Source: Erythrobacter sp. UBA1916
GTDB lineage: Bacteria > Pseudomonadota > Alphaproteobacteria > Sphingomonadales > Sphingomonadaceae
DNA length: 64,000 bases
NCBI GenBank assembly: GCA_002337385.1
Contig: DDFY01000004.1
Span: 198,953 to 262,952 of the forward strand
Direction: 5' to 3'
Part shown: piece after piece, positions 1-9,709 of the stretch
Position numbering within the stretch: the first letter of the stretch is position 1
Layout of the letters: each line of letters begins with the position of its first letter
Notes under the pieces: model-generated
Databases searched by the model: none
What the model saw: only the letters and a program-made list of their open reading frames with translations
Told to the model about the DNA's origin: nothing
Program-made: the position numbers and the translations under genes

Positions 1-117
1 TGTTGCGCAATTCGCAATCGATTGCTCACACCGGTTTGACGCAGCGCATTGCGCGCGCACGGCACCGGGTAAGCCGGTCCGTAAGATGCACGCCATCACC
101 GCCGCGATCGTTGGGCA

Positions 118-178
118 GAAAAAAAGCCCGGCGCGAGGCCGGGCTTTGAAAGTCTTGGGAGAGGATGCCTGAAAGGCC
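118..178 (-). ncRNA. Candidate small regulatory RNA, copy A
   Basis: A predicted RNA of about 60 nt starts near 177, seven bases after a -10-like box. It begins with a small hairpin (GCCU-UUC-AGGC), continues as an unpaired pyrimidine-rich stretch containing AUCCUCUCCCAAGAC, and ends in a GC-rich terminator with seven U. An exposed CCUCUCCC can pair with Shine-Dalgarno sequences, as in the anti-SD loops of several alphaproteobacterial sRNA families (known family trait). I cannot assign a named family. The call rests on promoter, loop, terminator and duplication together; there is no expression evidence. Confidence 0.6.
119..147 (-). terminator. Rho-independent terminator of sRNA copy A
   Basis: GCCCGGC (126-132) pairs with GCCGGGC (138-144) around a 5-base loop, extended by AAA/TTT. 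Read on the minus strand the hairpin is followed by seven T (125-119). Confidence 0.85.
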
Positions 179-183
179 TGTTC

Positions 184-212
184 CTTATGCGGACCGGGGC
201 TGATTCCCGCAA
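184..212 (-). promoter_or_regulatory. Putative promoter of sRNA copy A
   Basis: On the minus strand TTGCGG (212-207) and CATAAG (189-184) are separated by 17 bases, a sigma-70-like layout. A palindrome TTGCG-N5-CGCAA lies further upstream at 234-248, roughly 64 bp before the inferred start, where an activator could bind. Confidence 0.45.
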
Positions 213-348
213 ACGCCATTACCGCAAGGCCTGTTGCGCAATTCGCAATCGATTACCCGCACCGGTTTGACGCAGCGCATTGCGCGCGCACGGCTCCGGG
301 CAAGCCGTGCCGTAAGATGCAAGCCATCGCCGCCGCCATCGTTGGACA

Positions 349-409
349 GAAAAAAAGCCCGGCGCGAGGCCGGGCTTTGAAAGTCTTGGGAGAGGATGCC
401 TGAAAGGCC
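349..409 (-). ncRNA. Candidate small regulatory RNA, copy B
   Basis: This is the second copy of the sRNA-like unit, with the same 5' hairpin, the same CCUCUCCC-containing single strand and the same terminator. Apart from a single change near the 5' end the transcribed part equals copy A, while its -35 region and downstream spacer differ. Transcription would start near 408 and end in the T-run at 350-356. Confidence 0.6.
350..378 (-). terminator. Rho-independent terminator of sRNA copy B
   Basis: Same hairpin as in copy A: arms 357-363 and 369-375, with seven T on the minus strand at 356-350. Confidence 0.85.
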
Positions 410-414
410 CGTTC

Positions 415-443
415 CTTATGCGGATCCGGGCCCACTTGCACAA
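415..443 (-). promoter_or_regulatory. Putative promoter of sRNA copy B
   Basis: TTGTGC (443-438) and CATAAG (420-415) are again spaced by 17 bases. The -10 box and spacing match copy A while the -35 differs. The upstream palindrome at 465-479 reads TTGCA-N5-TGCAA, changed in both arms relative to the other copies but still perfectly paired. Confidence 0.45.
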
Positions 444-563
444 ACGCCATAACCGCAAGACATGTTGCACAATTTGCAACTAAGCAGTTGCGCATCGTCA
501 ATGAAATGTCAGTCGCGGTTCATGTCGCGTCCAGAGTGATCGCACCCTCGAATAAAATTTCTC

Positions 564-1361
564 TTAAAATACAGGCTCGTATCCTGCCGGAAGGTCGCCG
601 TCGTCATCCTTGCCGGGAAGCGGTGAACTGGGCCCGTGAATTCCGCACTCGGTCTTGTCCCACCCGCGCCAGCGGCCCGAGCGCGGATCTTCGCCCGGCA
701 TCACCTTGCTGGTGCAGGGCGCGCAACCGACCGAGAGGAAGCCTTCGACCTCCAGCGGGTGGCGCGGCAGGTCGTGTTCTTCGAAGTAGGCTTCAAGGTC
801 GTCCTTGGTCCAGTCACCCAGCGGATTGATCTTGAGCCGACCCTTTTCGACCTCGAACCGGGGCAGGTTCTGCCGGGTGACCGACTGGAACGCCTTGCGC
901 CCCGAAATCCAAGCGTCGAGCCCGGACTTGGCGCGCGCCAGTGGCTCCACCTTGCGGATCTCGCAACAGCCGTCGGGATCGTAGGACCAGCGCAGGCCGC
1001 TTTCGTCCTTCGCCGCCAGCACATCGGGCAGGGGTTGGACCACCTGCGAATTGGTGAGGCCGAGATGGGCGACCAGCGCTTCGCGATAGGCCAGCGTCTC
1101 GTCGAACATCTTGAGCGTATCGACGAAGATCACCGGCACCGAAGGATCGGCCTCGGCGACCAGATGCAGCAGCACGGCGCTTTCGGTGCCGAAGCTGGAG
1201 ACCACGCCCACCCGACCAATCGCGTTCTCGGCAAACAGCGCGGCGAGCATGTCCTGCGTGGACACCCCCTCGAACCGCGCGTTCAGCGCATCGGCATCGG
1301 CCTGCGTGAAGGCGGGGTCGGTGTCGATCCGGTCAACCTGGCGGGCGGCGGTGTTACCCAT
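564..1361 (-). CDS. cysH: Phosphoadenylyl/adenylyl-sulfate reductase (CysH family)
   Basis: A 265-residue cytoplasmic reductase that reduces activated sulfate to sulfite. The sequence shows the SSFGTES nucleotide-binding loop near residue 55, a Cys-Cys pair at 132-133, a CxxC at 213-216 and the catalytic ECGIH cysteine at 239. The CC/CxxC set marks the [4Fe-4S] APS-reducing branch rather than the cluster-free PAPS enzyme (family knowledge). The ATG at 1361 lies 8 bases inside the end of the DUF934 gene; a longer frame reaching 1478 would overlap that gene heavily. It is the last gene of the five-gene sulfate-assimilation operon. I infer APS as substrate. Confidence 0.93.
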   Translation of the reverse strand: MGNTAARQVDRIDTDPAFTQADADALNARFEGVSTQDMLAALFAENAIGRVGVVSSFGTESAVLLHLVAEADPSVPVIFVDTLKMFDETLAYREALVAHLGLTNSQVVQPLPDVLAAKDESGLRWSYDPDGCCEIRKVEPLARAKSGLDAWISGRKAFQSVTRQNLPRFEVEKGRLKINPLGDWTKDDLEAYFEEHDLPRHPLEVEGFLSVGCAPCTSKVMPGEDPRSGRWRGWDKTECGIHGPSSPLPGKDDDGDLPAGYEPVF

Positions 1362-1801
1362 GCCGCTTCTGCCAGATCGGCGCGCGGCCATCGGTGGTCT
1401 TCTGATAGACATTGTCCCAGAGGCTGAAGGCGTGTTCGGCGTCGGCCGCATCGAGCTCGTTGTCGGGGGCAAAGGCATCGAAGCCGCAGCGGCGCATGAT
1501 CGCCAGCTGGTCGATCAGTACCTCGCCCACGGCGCGGATTTCGCCTTCATAGCCCGCTTCGCGCAGCACGCGGGCGGAAGAATAGCCGCGCCCGTCCATG
1601 AAGCTTGGGAAGTTCACCTCCACAAGCTTGATGCGATCGAGGTGCGGCAGCAGGTCGCGCGCGTTGTCGCCCGGTTCGATCCGCACGGCGGCGGCGTTCG
1701 ACTGGTCGAGGAAAGAGTCGACGGTGACAGCGGCGTGATCGACCACTTCGTCATCGCGGAAGCGGAACTGCACGTCGTCAGGGCTCGTGCCGAGGGTGTT
1801 A

Positions 1802-1809
<8 letters not shown>
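1354..1809 (-). CDS. DUF934 protein of the sulfite-reduction operon
   Basis: This 151-residue protein belongs to the DUF934 family, found almost always next to sulfite reductase and CysH in alpha- and betaproteobacteria. The family-typical SARVLRE and GEVLIDQ segments lie in the middle. Its ATG at 1809 overlaps the end of cysI by 8 bases and its end overlaps cysH, so translation is probably coupled. The biochemical role is not established; its place between cysI and cysH suggests a helper or electron-transfer role in sulfite formation or reduction (inference). Confidence 0.85.
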
Positions 1810-3436
<1,627 letters not shown>

Positions 3437-3437
3437 G

Positions 3438-3737
3438 TCAGATCACCCAGTTGAGAGCTTCGGGCTCGGCGGGTTTGAGGGTCAGGTCGGGGCGCACCGT
3501 GGGGCCGAGCGCGCGCACGCGGTCCTTGATGTGGGCAGGGCGGACCTTGCCGTTCTCGTCAAGCGAGGCTTCGATGGCATAGCCGGAATTGACGCGGCGG
3601 GCGGCTTCCTCGCGGGCGAGGATGGCTTCGGCTTCGTCGCCGACATCGACGGCATTGTCGACATAGGGCGACCAGCCTTGGCCGTCCCACCACGTGACGA
3701 GGCCGGTCATAAGATCGTTTCCGGTCAGGATTTTCAC
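3438..3737 (-). CDS. DUF2849 protein
   Basis: A 99-residue protein of the DUF2849 family, regularly encoded between the siroheme methyltransferase and sulfite reductase in alphaproteobacteria. It starts MKILTGNDL and has a conserved WW dipeptide near residue 16. Its start overlaps the end of cobA by four bases and its stop sits one base before cysI. Its function is unknown; the fixed position suggests support of sulfite reductase assembly or activity (inference from context). Confidence 0.85.
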   Translation of the reverse strand: MKILTGNDLMTGLVTWWDGQGWSPYVDNAVDVGDEAEAILAREEAARRVNSGYAIEASLDENGKVRPAHIKDRVRALGPTVRPDLTLKPAEPEALNWVI

Positions 3738-4501
3738 TGTGCGGCCTCCAGAGCCAATTGCGTGAGAGCAGCGTCACCGCGTGCGGTCACGTCGCCGATG
3801 ATGATGAGGGCGGGGCTTTTCACAGCCTCGCGAGAGACAAGGTCGGCAAGGCCCGCCAGCGGCGCGCGCAGCACGCGCATATCGGCGCGGCAGGCCTTCT
3901 CCACCACGGCGAGCGGGGCATCGGGGGCAAGCCCGTCGTCCATGAGCTTTTCAGAAATCATCGCGGCGGTAGAAACGCCCATGTAGATCACCAGCGTACG
4001 GCCCTTGCCGGCAAGACCGGCCCAGTTCTGCGCGCTGAGGCCCTTGCACTGGCCCGCCACGAAGCTGACCACCGAGGCATCCTCGCGGTGGGTGAGCGCG
4101 ATCTGCGCGGCGGCGGCAGCGCCATTGGCGGCGGAAATGCCGGGCACCACCGCGACGGGAACGCCAGCGGCGCGGGCGGCTTCCATTTCCTCGCCCCCGC
4201 GGCCGAACACGAAGGGATCGCCGCCCTTCAGCCGCACCACGTCATGCCCGGCCATCGCCTCACGCACGAGCAGATCGTTGATCGCCTCCTGCGGCATGGT
4301 GTGGCGCGCGCGCGCCTTGGCCACGGAAACGAGGCGCGCATCGGGCCGCGCCATGGCGAGGATCGCTGGATCGACCAGCCCGTCGTGTACGATCACGCGC
4401 GCTTCGGAAACGAGCCGCGCGGCGCGCACGGTGAGCAGGTCCGGATCGCCCGGGCCAGCGCCAACGAGATGGATTGTGCCGATAGGAGTGCTTTTTGCCA
4501 T
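3734..4501 (-). CDS. cobA: Uroporphyrinogen-III C-methyltransferase (SUMT)
   Basis: A 255-residue SAM-dependent enzyme that methylates uroporphyrinogen III at C-2 and C-7 to give precorrin-2, the siroheme precursor. The sequence shows the N-terminal HLVGAGPGDPDLLT motif, GGDPFVFGRGGEE near residue 90 and VPGISAANGAA near 120, all SUMT signatures. It is the single-domain form without the CysG oxidase/chelatase domain, so other genes must finish siroheme. The ATG at 4501 fits family starts; an extension to 4591 is basic and unlike the family. First gene of the sulfate-assimilation operon, it supplies the CysI cofactor. Confidence 0.92.
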   Translation of the reverse strand: MAKSTPIGTIHLVGAGPGDPDLLTVRAARLVSEARVIVHDGLVDPAILAMARPDARLVSVAKARARHTMPQEAINDLLVREAMAGHDVVRLKGGDPFVFGRGGEEMEAARAAGVPVAVVPGISAANGAAAAAQIALTHREDASVVSFVAGQCKGLSAQNWAGLAGKGRTLVIYMGVSTAAMISEKLMDDGLAPDAPLAVVEKACRADMRVLRAPLAGLADLVSREAVKSPALIIIGDVTARGDAALTQLALEAAQ

Positions 4502-4701
4502 GTGATGCAGATGAACGCTCGCCGGCAAGGATTGAAGCGAGAATGCCTTCACGGCGGGGTAGGTCAACTTTAGGCGGCGCCTGCGCTTCATTGACCTTTA
4601 AGCGGCAGCGGATAAGGACAGCACGCTTGGCCAGCAGATTTTACGCTGCATTCCGGCGGTTTGGCCTTGGCAGGAACCAGTTTTCAGGAACGAGGGGCAT
4701 C

Positions 4702-5610
4702 ATGGCAGAGCCGATCACGATCTGCATTTGCACCTATCGCCGGCCATCCTTGTTCGAAACGCTGGCATCGATCGAACGGCTGGCGGTGAAGCAGGTCGAG
4801 GTGGCGGCTGTTCTCGTGGTCGATAACGATGTCCACGACGGGCTGCGCTCCCAAGTGGCAGAACTGGCCAGCGCATACCGCTTCCCGCTGCGCTATCGCC
4901 ATGCGCCCGCACAGAATATCTCGATTGCGCGCAATGCCGCGCTCGATGGCGTGGAAACGCGGTGGGCTGCCTTCATCGACGATGACGAGGTTGCGAGCGA
5001 AGACTGGCTCGACAACCTATATGCCGGTGCCGAAGGGGCGCAGGCAGTGATTGGCCAGAGCGTCGCGCAATATGGATCGGCGCTGCCGGGATGGGCAGAG
5101 CGGTGCGACTTCCATTCGAACCGCATCACGGGCCGCGTGGACAATGCCTACACCTCGAATGCGCTGCTTGACGTGGAATTCCTGCGGCACTCGGCAATCC
5201 GCTTTCGCGAGGAGCTTGGGCGGACGGGCGGGGAGGATACGATCCTGTTTCGCCAGCTGTCCGAAAGCGGCGGACGGATTGTCTATCGCCCGGAATCGGT
5301 GGTTTACGAAGAGGTGCCCCGCTCGCGGGCCTCGATGACATGGGTGCTGCGGAGGATGTTCCGCGCCGGGCAGACGCATGGCCTGCTATTGCGCGAATTC
5401 GACGCCAACGCCTTTGCCCGCCTCGGTCTGACCGCTGGGACCAAGGCTCTGGCGAGCGCGGCGATGGCTGTTGTCAGCCTGCCGGGCACCGATGCTTCGC
5501 GCCGATGGGCCGCTCGTTCGGCCCTGCATCTCGGTGCGCTGAGCTATCGTTTTCGGCCGACGATCCTCGAAGAGTATGGGGCTGACCCTGTGCCAGTATC
5601 TCGTCGATAA
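4702..5610 (+). CDS. Family 2 glycosyltransferase
   Basis: A 302-residue GT-A fold glycosyltransferase. The N-terminus ITICICTYRRP is the typical first strand of GT2 enzymes, an acidic IDDDE metal-binding motif lies near residue 93, and a GGEDT motif near 178 matches the usual ED acceptor-site pair. It transfers a sugar from a nucleotide sugar, probably to a surface glycan; donor and acceptor cannot be told from sequence. The start follows a gaggggc ribosome-binding site. It is divergent from the sulfur operon and convergent with the channel gene that follows, so it stands alone. Confidence 0.8.
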   Translation: MAEPITICICTYRRPSLFETLASIERLAVKQVEVAAVLVVDNDVHDGLRSQVAELASAYRFPLRYRHAPAQNISIARNAALDGVETRWAAFIDDDEVASEDWLDNLYAGAEGAQAVIGQSVAQYGSALPGWAERCDFHSNRITGRVDNAYTSNALLDVEFLRHSAIRFREELGRTGGEDTILFRQLSESGGRIVYRPESVVYEEVPRSRASMTWVLRRMFRAGQTHGLLLREFDANAFARLGLTAGTKALASAAMAVVSLPGTDASRRWAARSALHLGALSYRFRPTILEEYGADPVPVSRR

Positions 5611-5687
5611 ACAGTGCCTTAGGCATCAGTCCTACAAGCGTGCCTCGAAGCCTGGCCACTTGAAGGCAGGCCAAATCTGAGGCTGCT

Positions 5688-6854
5688 TCATTCCTTCTCG
5701 GTCTTCTTGTCCACCCGCTGCGCGATTGCCGCCACCAGCTGCTGAAACTGGCCGTTGTCGCGCAGGTTGAGGTCGCGCTGGGGGAAGGGGATCTCGATAT
5801 TGTTTTCCTGAAACAGATCCCACAGCCGCTTGAGCACCTGCGAGCGGATATTGCCCACGCCCTCCTCAGGGTCGACGATCCAGCAATGGATGGTGAAATT
5901 GACCGAGCTGTCGCCATATTCGCGCATCCACGCGGTAGGCGGGGGTACCTTGAGCACACGCGGGCAGTCGGCGGCGGCTTGCAGCATCAGCTTTTCCGCC
6001 AGTTTCATGTCAGCGTCATAGGAGACCCCGACCTCCACCTGCATGCGCACGTTCTTGCTCGAATAGGACCAGTTCTCGACCTGATTGACCATCAGGTTCT
6101 CGTTCGGGATCAGATATTCCTTCTCGTCGCGCGTCACGATCGAGACCGCACGGATGCCGATCTTGCGAATCTGGCCGAAGCTCTCGTTGCCCGCCTGATC
6201 GGCAATGGCGATCACATCACCGGGCTTGATCGACCGGTCGAGCAGCAGGATGATCCCGGCGATCAGGTTGCCGAAGGTCTTCTGCAGGCCGAAACCGATG
6301 GCAAGGCCGAAGGCGCCCGAGAACACTGTCAGCGCGGTGAGATTGATGCCCAGTGTGTCAATGCCGATCAGGATCGCCATCGACCACACGAGGATGGTGA
6401 GGATTTTTTCGCCCAGCAGCTTCTGCGAGGGATCGAGCTTGGTCGTGCGATCGAGGATGGCATGGGCCAGCTTCGAAAGCACCCGCGCACCGATGATCAC
6501 GGCGGCGACCACCATCACCACTACCAGCAAGCTCCAAACCGAAACGCGCGTGTCGGCCACGGTGAAGCCCCAGCTATCGAGCTTCTCCACCAGTCCGGCG
6601 ATGGTCACGCTTTGCTCGGACACCGCATCTTTAATGGCATCGGCCCCGGCCACCGCATCTCCACCGATGGGCTGGCCTGACGGAACATTCGCGCCCGATA
6701 GCTCTACCGCTTGGCGTGCGCGCTCGACGGCCTTTTCCGCCTCCTCCAGCGCGGCTGCGGCAGCGGTAGGGTCTGGCGTGGGCGCTGCGGTGGACGTGTC
6801 AGCCGCATCGGTGGCGCTGATCGGCAGGTTGGTGAGTTCGGCAACGGCGCTCAT
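5688..6854 (-). CDS. Mechanosensitive ion channel (MscS family)
   Basis: A 388-residue inner-membrane channel of the small-conductance MscS type that opens under membrane tension. An Ala-rich N-terminal region of about 90 residues precedes three hydrophobic segments; the pore helix segment GAFGLAIGFGLQKTFGNL is followed by the conserved RSIKPGDV of the beta domain. It is longer than E. coli MscS (286 residues) because of that soluble N-terminal region. Its start overlaps the end of the metC gene by four bases (ATGA), implying co-transcription with metC and the sulfurtransferase gene. Confidence 0.9.
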   Translation of the reverse strand: MSAVAELTNLPISATDAADTSTAAPTPDPTAAAAALEEAEKAVERARQAVELSGANVPSGQPIGGDAVAGADAIKDAVSEQSVTIAGLVEKLDSWGFTVADTRVSVWSLLVVVMVVAAVIIGARVLSKLAHAILDRTTKLDPSQKLLGEKILTILVWSMAILIGIDTLGINLTALTVFSGAFGLAIGFGLQKTFGNLIAGIILLLDRSIKPGDVIAIADQAGNESFGQIRKIGIRAVSIVTRDEKEYLIPNENLMVNQVENWSYSSKNVRMQVEVGVSYDADMKLAEKLMLQAAADCPRVLKVPPPTAWMREYGDSSVNFTIHCWIVDPEEGVGNIRSQVLKRLWDLFQENNIEIPFPQRDLNLRDNGQFQQLVAAIAQRVDKKTEKE

Positions 6855-8083
6855 GTTTCCCCCAAGGCGGCAAGTCCGCGTTCCAGATCGCGGATCAGGT
6901 CGCCTGCATCTTCTAGTCCGATTGCCAGCCGCAGGCCAAGCCCGCTGCCGTCGTCGATGCCGGGCGGCCAGGGGCGGATCGTGCGCAGGCTGGCGGGATC
7001 GAGCGGCAGGGCGAGGCTTTCGTAGCCGCCCCAGCTAAAGCCGATGCCGAACAGGTCGAGCGCGTCGATAAGGCGCGCGCGGGCCTTTTTGTCGACTCCT
7101 TCGGCGAGGACAAAGCTGAACAGGCCGCAGCCGCCGGAGAAATCGCGCTGCCACAGGTCGTGCCCCGGCGCGCTCTCAAGCTGCGGACACAGCACGGCGC
7201 TGACTTCGGGCCGCGCGGAGAGCCAGCGCGCTACCTCCACCGCAGTGGCACTGGTGCGTTCGAGCCGCAGCCCCATGGTCCGCAGACCGCGCAGCGCCAG
7301 GGCCGCATCGTCGGGCGAGACCACTTGCCCGAGCATCTGCGCATGGCGGCGGATCATTGCGAGGTGCGGTGCCTTGGCGGATACCGCGCCCATCATCAGG
7401 TCCGAATGGCCGCCGACGTGCTTGGTCAGGCTCATCAGCGTCACGTCGCAGCCGTGGGTGAGGGCAGGAAAGCCAAGCGGCCCGCCCCAGGTGTTGTCGA
7501 TCACGCTGACCACGCCCCTCTCGCGCGCAATGGCGGTGAGCGCGGGAATGTCCGAGACTTCCATCGTCAGGCTACCCGGGCTTTCGAGCATCACGACCTT
7601 GGTGTTCGGCCCGATCATGGCGGCGAACCCGTCAAGGTCGAGCGGATCAAACGCGCGGTGGGTGATGCCGTATCCCGCCAGCAGCCCCTTGGCGATGTTG
7701 CGGGTCGGCTCATAGGCATTGTCGCAGACGAGCAGTTCGTCACCCGGCCCGAGCAATGCCAGCAGGGTGGCGGCGATGGCGGCGACCCCGCTGGGGAACA
7801 GCTCGGTGCCCTCGGCGCCTTGTTCCAGCTCGGTCAGCGCATCGGCCAGCGCCCATTGCGTCGGCCCGCCGCGACGGCCGTAGAAGAAGTGGCCATCGGC
7901 ATTGGGGCGGCCCTTGGCGAGGTCGTCGGTGGATTCGTAAAGATGGGTGCTGGCGCGCCAGACCGGTGGGTTGACCACGCTGCCGGGCTGGCCAGGGACA
8001 GAGCGCCACTGCTTGCGGCGTCCAGCCTCGACCAGGCGGGTCGCATCGGCGAGGGCTGCGCTATCCGGCCTGTCTTCGCTCAA
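6851..8083 (-). CDS. metC: Cystathionine beta-lyase (PLP-dependent)
   Basis: A PLP enzyme of the Cys/Met metabolism family that cleaves cystathionine to homocysteine, pyruvate and ammonia. The Schiff-base lysine sits in SLTKHVGGHSD, and the substrate-binding RRGGPTQWAL segment is present near the N-terminus. I chose a TTG start at 8083, which overlaps the upstream stop as TTGA; an in-frame ATG at 8128 would add 15 residues and a 49-base overlap. Neither has a good Shine-Dalgarno sequence. A gamma-lyase activity cannot be excluded. It lies between a sulfurtransferase and the MscS gene in one operon. Confidence 0.86.
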   Translation of the reverse strand: MSEDRPDSAALADATRLVEAGRRKQWRSVPGQPGSVVNPPVWRASTHLYESTDDLAKGRPNADGHFFYGRRGGPTQWALADALTELEQGAEGTELFPSGVAAIAATLLALLGPGDELLVCDNAYEPTRNIAKGLLAGYGITHRAFDPLDLDGFAAMIGPNTKVVMLESPGSLTMEVSDIPALTAIARERGVVSVIDNTWGGPLGFPALTHGCDVTLMSLTKHVGGHSDLMMGAVSAKAPHLAMIRRHAQMLGQVVSPDDAALALRGLRTMGLRLERTSATAVEVARWLSARPEVSAVLCPQLESAPGHDLWQRDFSGGCGLFSFVLAEGVDKKARARLIDALDLFGIGFSWGGYESLALPLDPASLRTIRPWPPGIDDGSGLGLRLAIGLEDAGDLIRDLERGLAALGET

Positions 8084-8925
8084 GCGGCTGGCCCCGTTTC
8101 CTTGGGGGTTTCGGGATCGGTGCCCCATTCGGCCCAGCTGCCATCGTACAGCGCGACATCCTCCTTGCCGGCAAGGGCCAGCGCGAACAGCAGCACCGCC
8201 GCCGTCACGCCGCCGCCGCAGGTGGTCACCAGCGGACGGTCAAGATCGACCCCGGCCGCGGTGAAAGCCGCACGGATTTCTTCGGGCGACCTGTAGGTTT
8301 CGTCGGCATTGAACAGTTCATCGAACGGGAGGTTGCGCGAGCCGGGAATGTGCCCGTCACCCACTTCGGGGCGGAAGTCCCCCATTTCGCCTGTGAACCG
8401 CTTGGCCCCGCGCGCATCGACCAGTTGTTCGGCCTTGCTATCGAGGTTGGCGAGTATGTCGGCCTTGGTGCGCACCTCGAGGTTGCCAGTGCTGGCCCCG
8501 AAGATGCTTGGTTTCACGTCGGGCAGGCCACTTTCGAGCGGGCGGCTCTCGCTGCGCCACTTGGGCAGGCCCCCGTCAAGCACCGAGACCTGCTCCATCC
8601 CGTGCAGGCGGGCGATGAACCATGCGCGCGCGGCAGTCTTCACGTAGCTGTCGTCGTAGAACACGATGCGGTCGCCCGCTTTCACGCCGAGTGAGGCCAT
8701 GCGCTGGGTGAAGGTCGTGGGATCGGGCAGGGCGGCTGGCACCTTGCTCGCCGGATCGACCAGCGTGGCAAGGTCGAGAAAGCGTGCACCGGGGATGTGC
8801 GCCTCGGTGAATTCCGCGCGCGGGTCGCGTCCGGCATCGGGGAGGTGGGCGCTGGCATCCAGCACAACGAGATCGGGCGCACCGAGATTTTCGGCTAGCC
8901 ACTCAGTAGAAACAAGCATGGACAT
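8080..8925 (-). CDS. sseA: 3-mercaptopyruvate (or thiosulfate) sulfurtransferase
   Basis: A 281-residue two-domain rhodanese. The C-terminal domain carries the active-site cysteine C236 in CGGGVTA, close to the CGSGVTA loop of mercaptopyruvate sulfurtransferases. The inactive N-terminal domain holds the ARFLDLATL and DDSYVKTAARAWF segments. The start MSMLVSTEWL at 8925 matches the family. It heads the sseA-metC-MscS operon and moves sulfur from 3-mercaptopyruvate to a thiol acceptor. Preference between mercaptopyruvate and thiosulfate is inferred from the loop. Confidence 0.88.
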   Translation of the reverse strand: MSMLVSTEWLAENLGAPDLVVLDASAHLPDAGRDPRAEFTEAHIPGARFLDLATLVDPASKVPAALPDPTTFTQRMASLGVKAGDRIVFYDDSYVKTAARAWFIARLHGMEQVSVLDGGLPKWRSESRPLESGLPDVKPSIFGASTGNLEVRTKADILANLDSKAEQLVDARGAKRFTGEMGDFRPEVGDGHIPGSRNLPFDELFNADETYRSPEEIRAAFTAAGVDLDRPLVTTCGGGVTAAVLLFALALAGKEDVALYDGSWAEWGTDPETPKETGPAA

Positions 8926-9005
8926 GGGTGCGAGCCTAGCCCGCCCGCAGCGCGCCGTAAACGCCGCACTTGCCCGCGCGGGCAATCGCGGGCAACGAAG
9001 TTGGC

Positions 9006-9464
9006 ATGAGTGAAACCAGCAATCCCCTGCACCTTGGCCAGACCAGCAGCCTGCCCGCTTCTCCTGAGGAGGCGGTGCTCGACTACGTGCCCAATCCGCG
9101 CCCGCAGTCGCTCTACATGGTGCGTTTCGCCGCGCCCGAATTCACCTCGCTGTGCCCGGTGACCGGCCAGCCCGACTTTGCCCATCTGGTGATCGACTAT
9201 GCTCCGGGCGAAACGATCGTCGAATCGAAGAGTCTCAAGCTCTTCCTTGGCAGTTTTCGCAACCATTGTGGGTTTCACGAGGACGTGACGGTGGGCATCG
9301 GCGAGCGCCTGTTTGCCGAGATGGCACCCAAGTGGCTGCGGATCGGTGGCTACTGGTATCCGCGCGGCGGCATTCCGATCGACGTGTTCTGGCAGAGCGG
9401 ATCGCCGCCCGAAGGCCTGTTCCTGCCTGATCAGGGCGTGGCCCCTTATCGCGGACGAGGGTAA
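9006..9464 (+). CDS. queF: NADPH-dependent preQ0 reductase (7-cyano-7-deazaguanine reductase)
   Basis: A 152-residue T-fold enzyme that reduces preQ0 to preQ1 in queuosine biosynthesis. The nucleophile C50 lies in FTSLCPVTGQPDF, with the catalytic Asp at 57, and the QueF signature ESKSLKLFLGSFRNH follows. The length fits the short unimodular YkvM-type family. It is divergent from sseA and followed by a tRNA gene on the other strand. A queuosine precursor transporter (yhhQ) occurs at 26581. Confidence 0.95.
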   Translation: MSETSNPLHLGQTSSLPASPEEAVLDYVPNPRPQSLYMVRFAAPEFTSLCPVTGQPDFAHLVIDYAPGETIVESKSLKLFLGSFRNHCGFHEDVTVGIGERLFAEMAPKWLRIGGYWYPRGGIPIDVFWQSGSPPEGLFLPDQGVAPYRGRG

Positions 9465-9535
9465 GCTATTGCGCGAAGCGGGGGCTTATGTCTCACCGCA
9501 ACTATTTCAAATAATATATTAAAAATAAAGGGAAA

Positions 9536-9611
9536 TGGTGCCGGCTGCAGGAGTCGAACCCGCGACCTGGAGATTACAAATCAACTGCTCTACCAACTGA
9601 GCTAAGCCGGC
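9536..9611 (-). tRNA. tRNA-Thr (anticodon UGU)
   Basis: A 76-nt cloverleaf with encoded CCA. The acceptor stem GCCGGCT/AGCCGGC and the T stem are fully paired and the loop TTTGTAA carries TGT. The anticodon stem GTTGA/TCTCC has only three of five pairs (positions 28:42 and 29:41 mismatch), which is unusual for a working tRNA; the rest of the molecule is normal. Confidence 0.92.
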
Positions 9612-9709
9612 GTAACCATTATGCTGCCCCATCGCGTTGCTGCTTGAGGGCGTTGCTTTCTGCCCTTTCGCTGCGCTGCATGAGGGCAGGTCAGGCGCGG
9701 CCCTTTGCC

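Larger units (their letters stand above)
1..480. repeat. Tandem 231-bp repeat array (two full units plus the start of a third)
   Basis: Positions 1-231 and 232-462 are near-identical copies, and a third, diverging copy begins at 463 and fades after about 20 bases. Each unit holds a minus-strand promoter, a short conserved transcribed stretch and a hairpin terminator. The transcribed part is almost invariant between copies while the flanks have drifted, which suggests that the RNA is what is kept. The palindrome that sits upstream of each promoter also appears at 3-17, where it would serve another copy lying left of the window, so the array probably continues past the left edge. Open frames here on either strand look spurious. 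Confidence 0.85.

Noticed and set aside
1..480. CRISPR array
   Set aside because: Units are 231 bp and nearly identical throughout, with no short repeats separated by unique spacers and no cas genes.
219..501. Two overlapping short minus-strand proteins within the repeats
   Set aside because: They cross the promoter and terminator of the sRNA-like units, change between copies and have no ribosome-binding site.
8926..9005. SAM or other riboswitch upstream of the sseA-metC operon
   Set aside because: The intergenic stretch is only 80 bases, is shared with queF, and shows no recognisable aptamer core.
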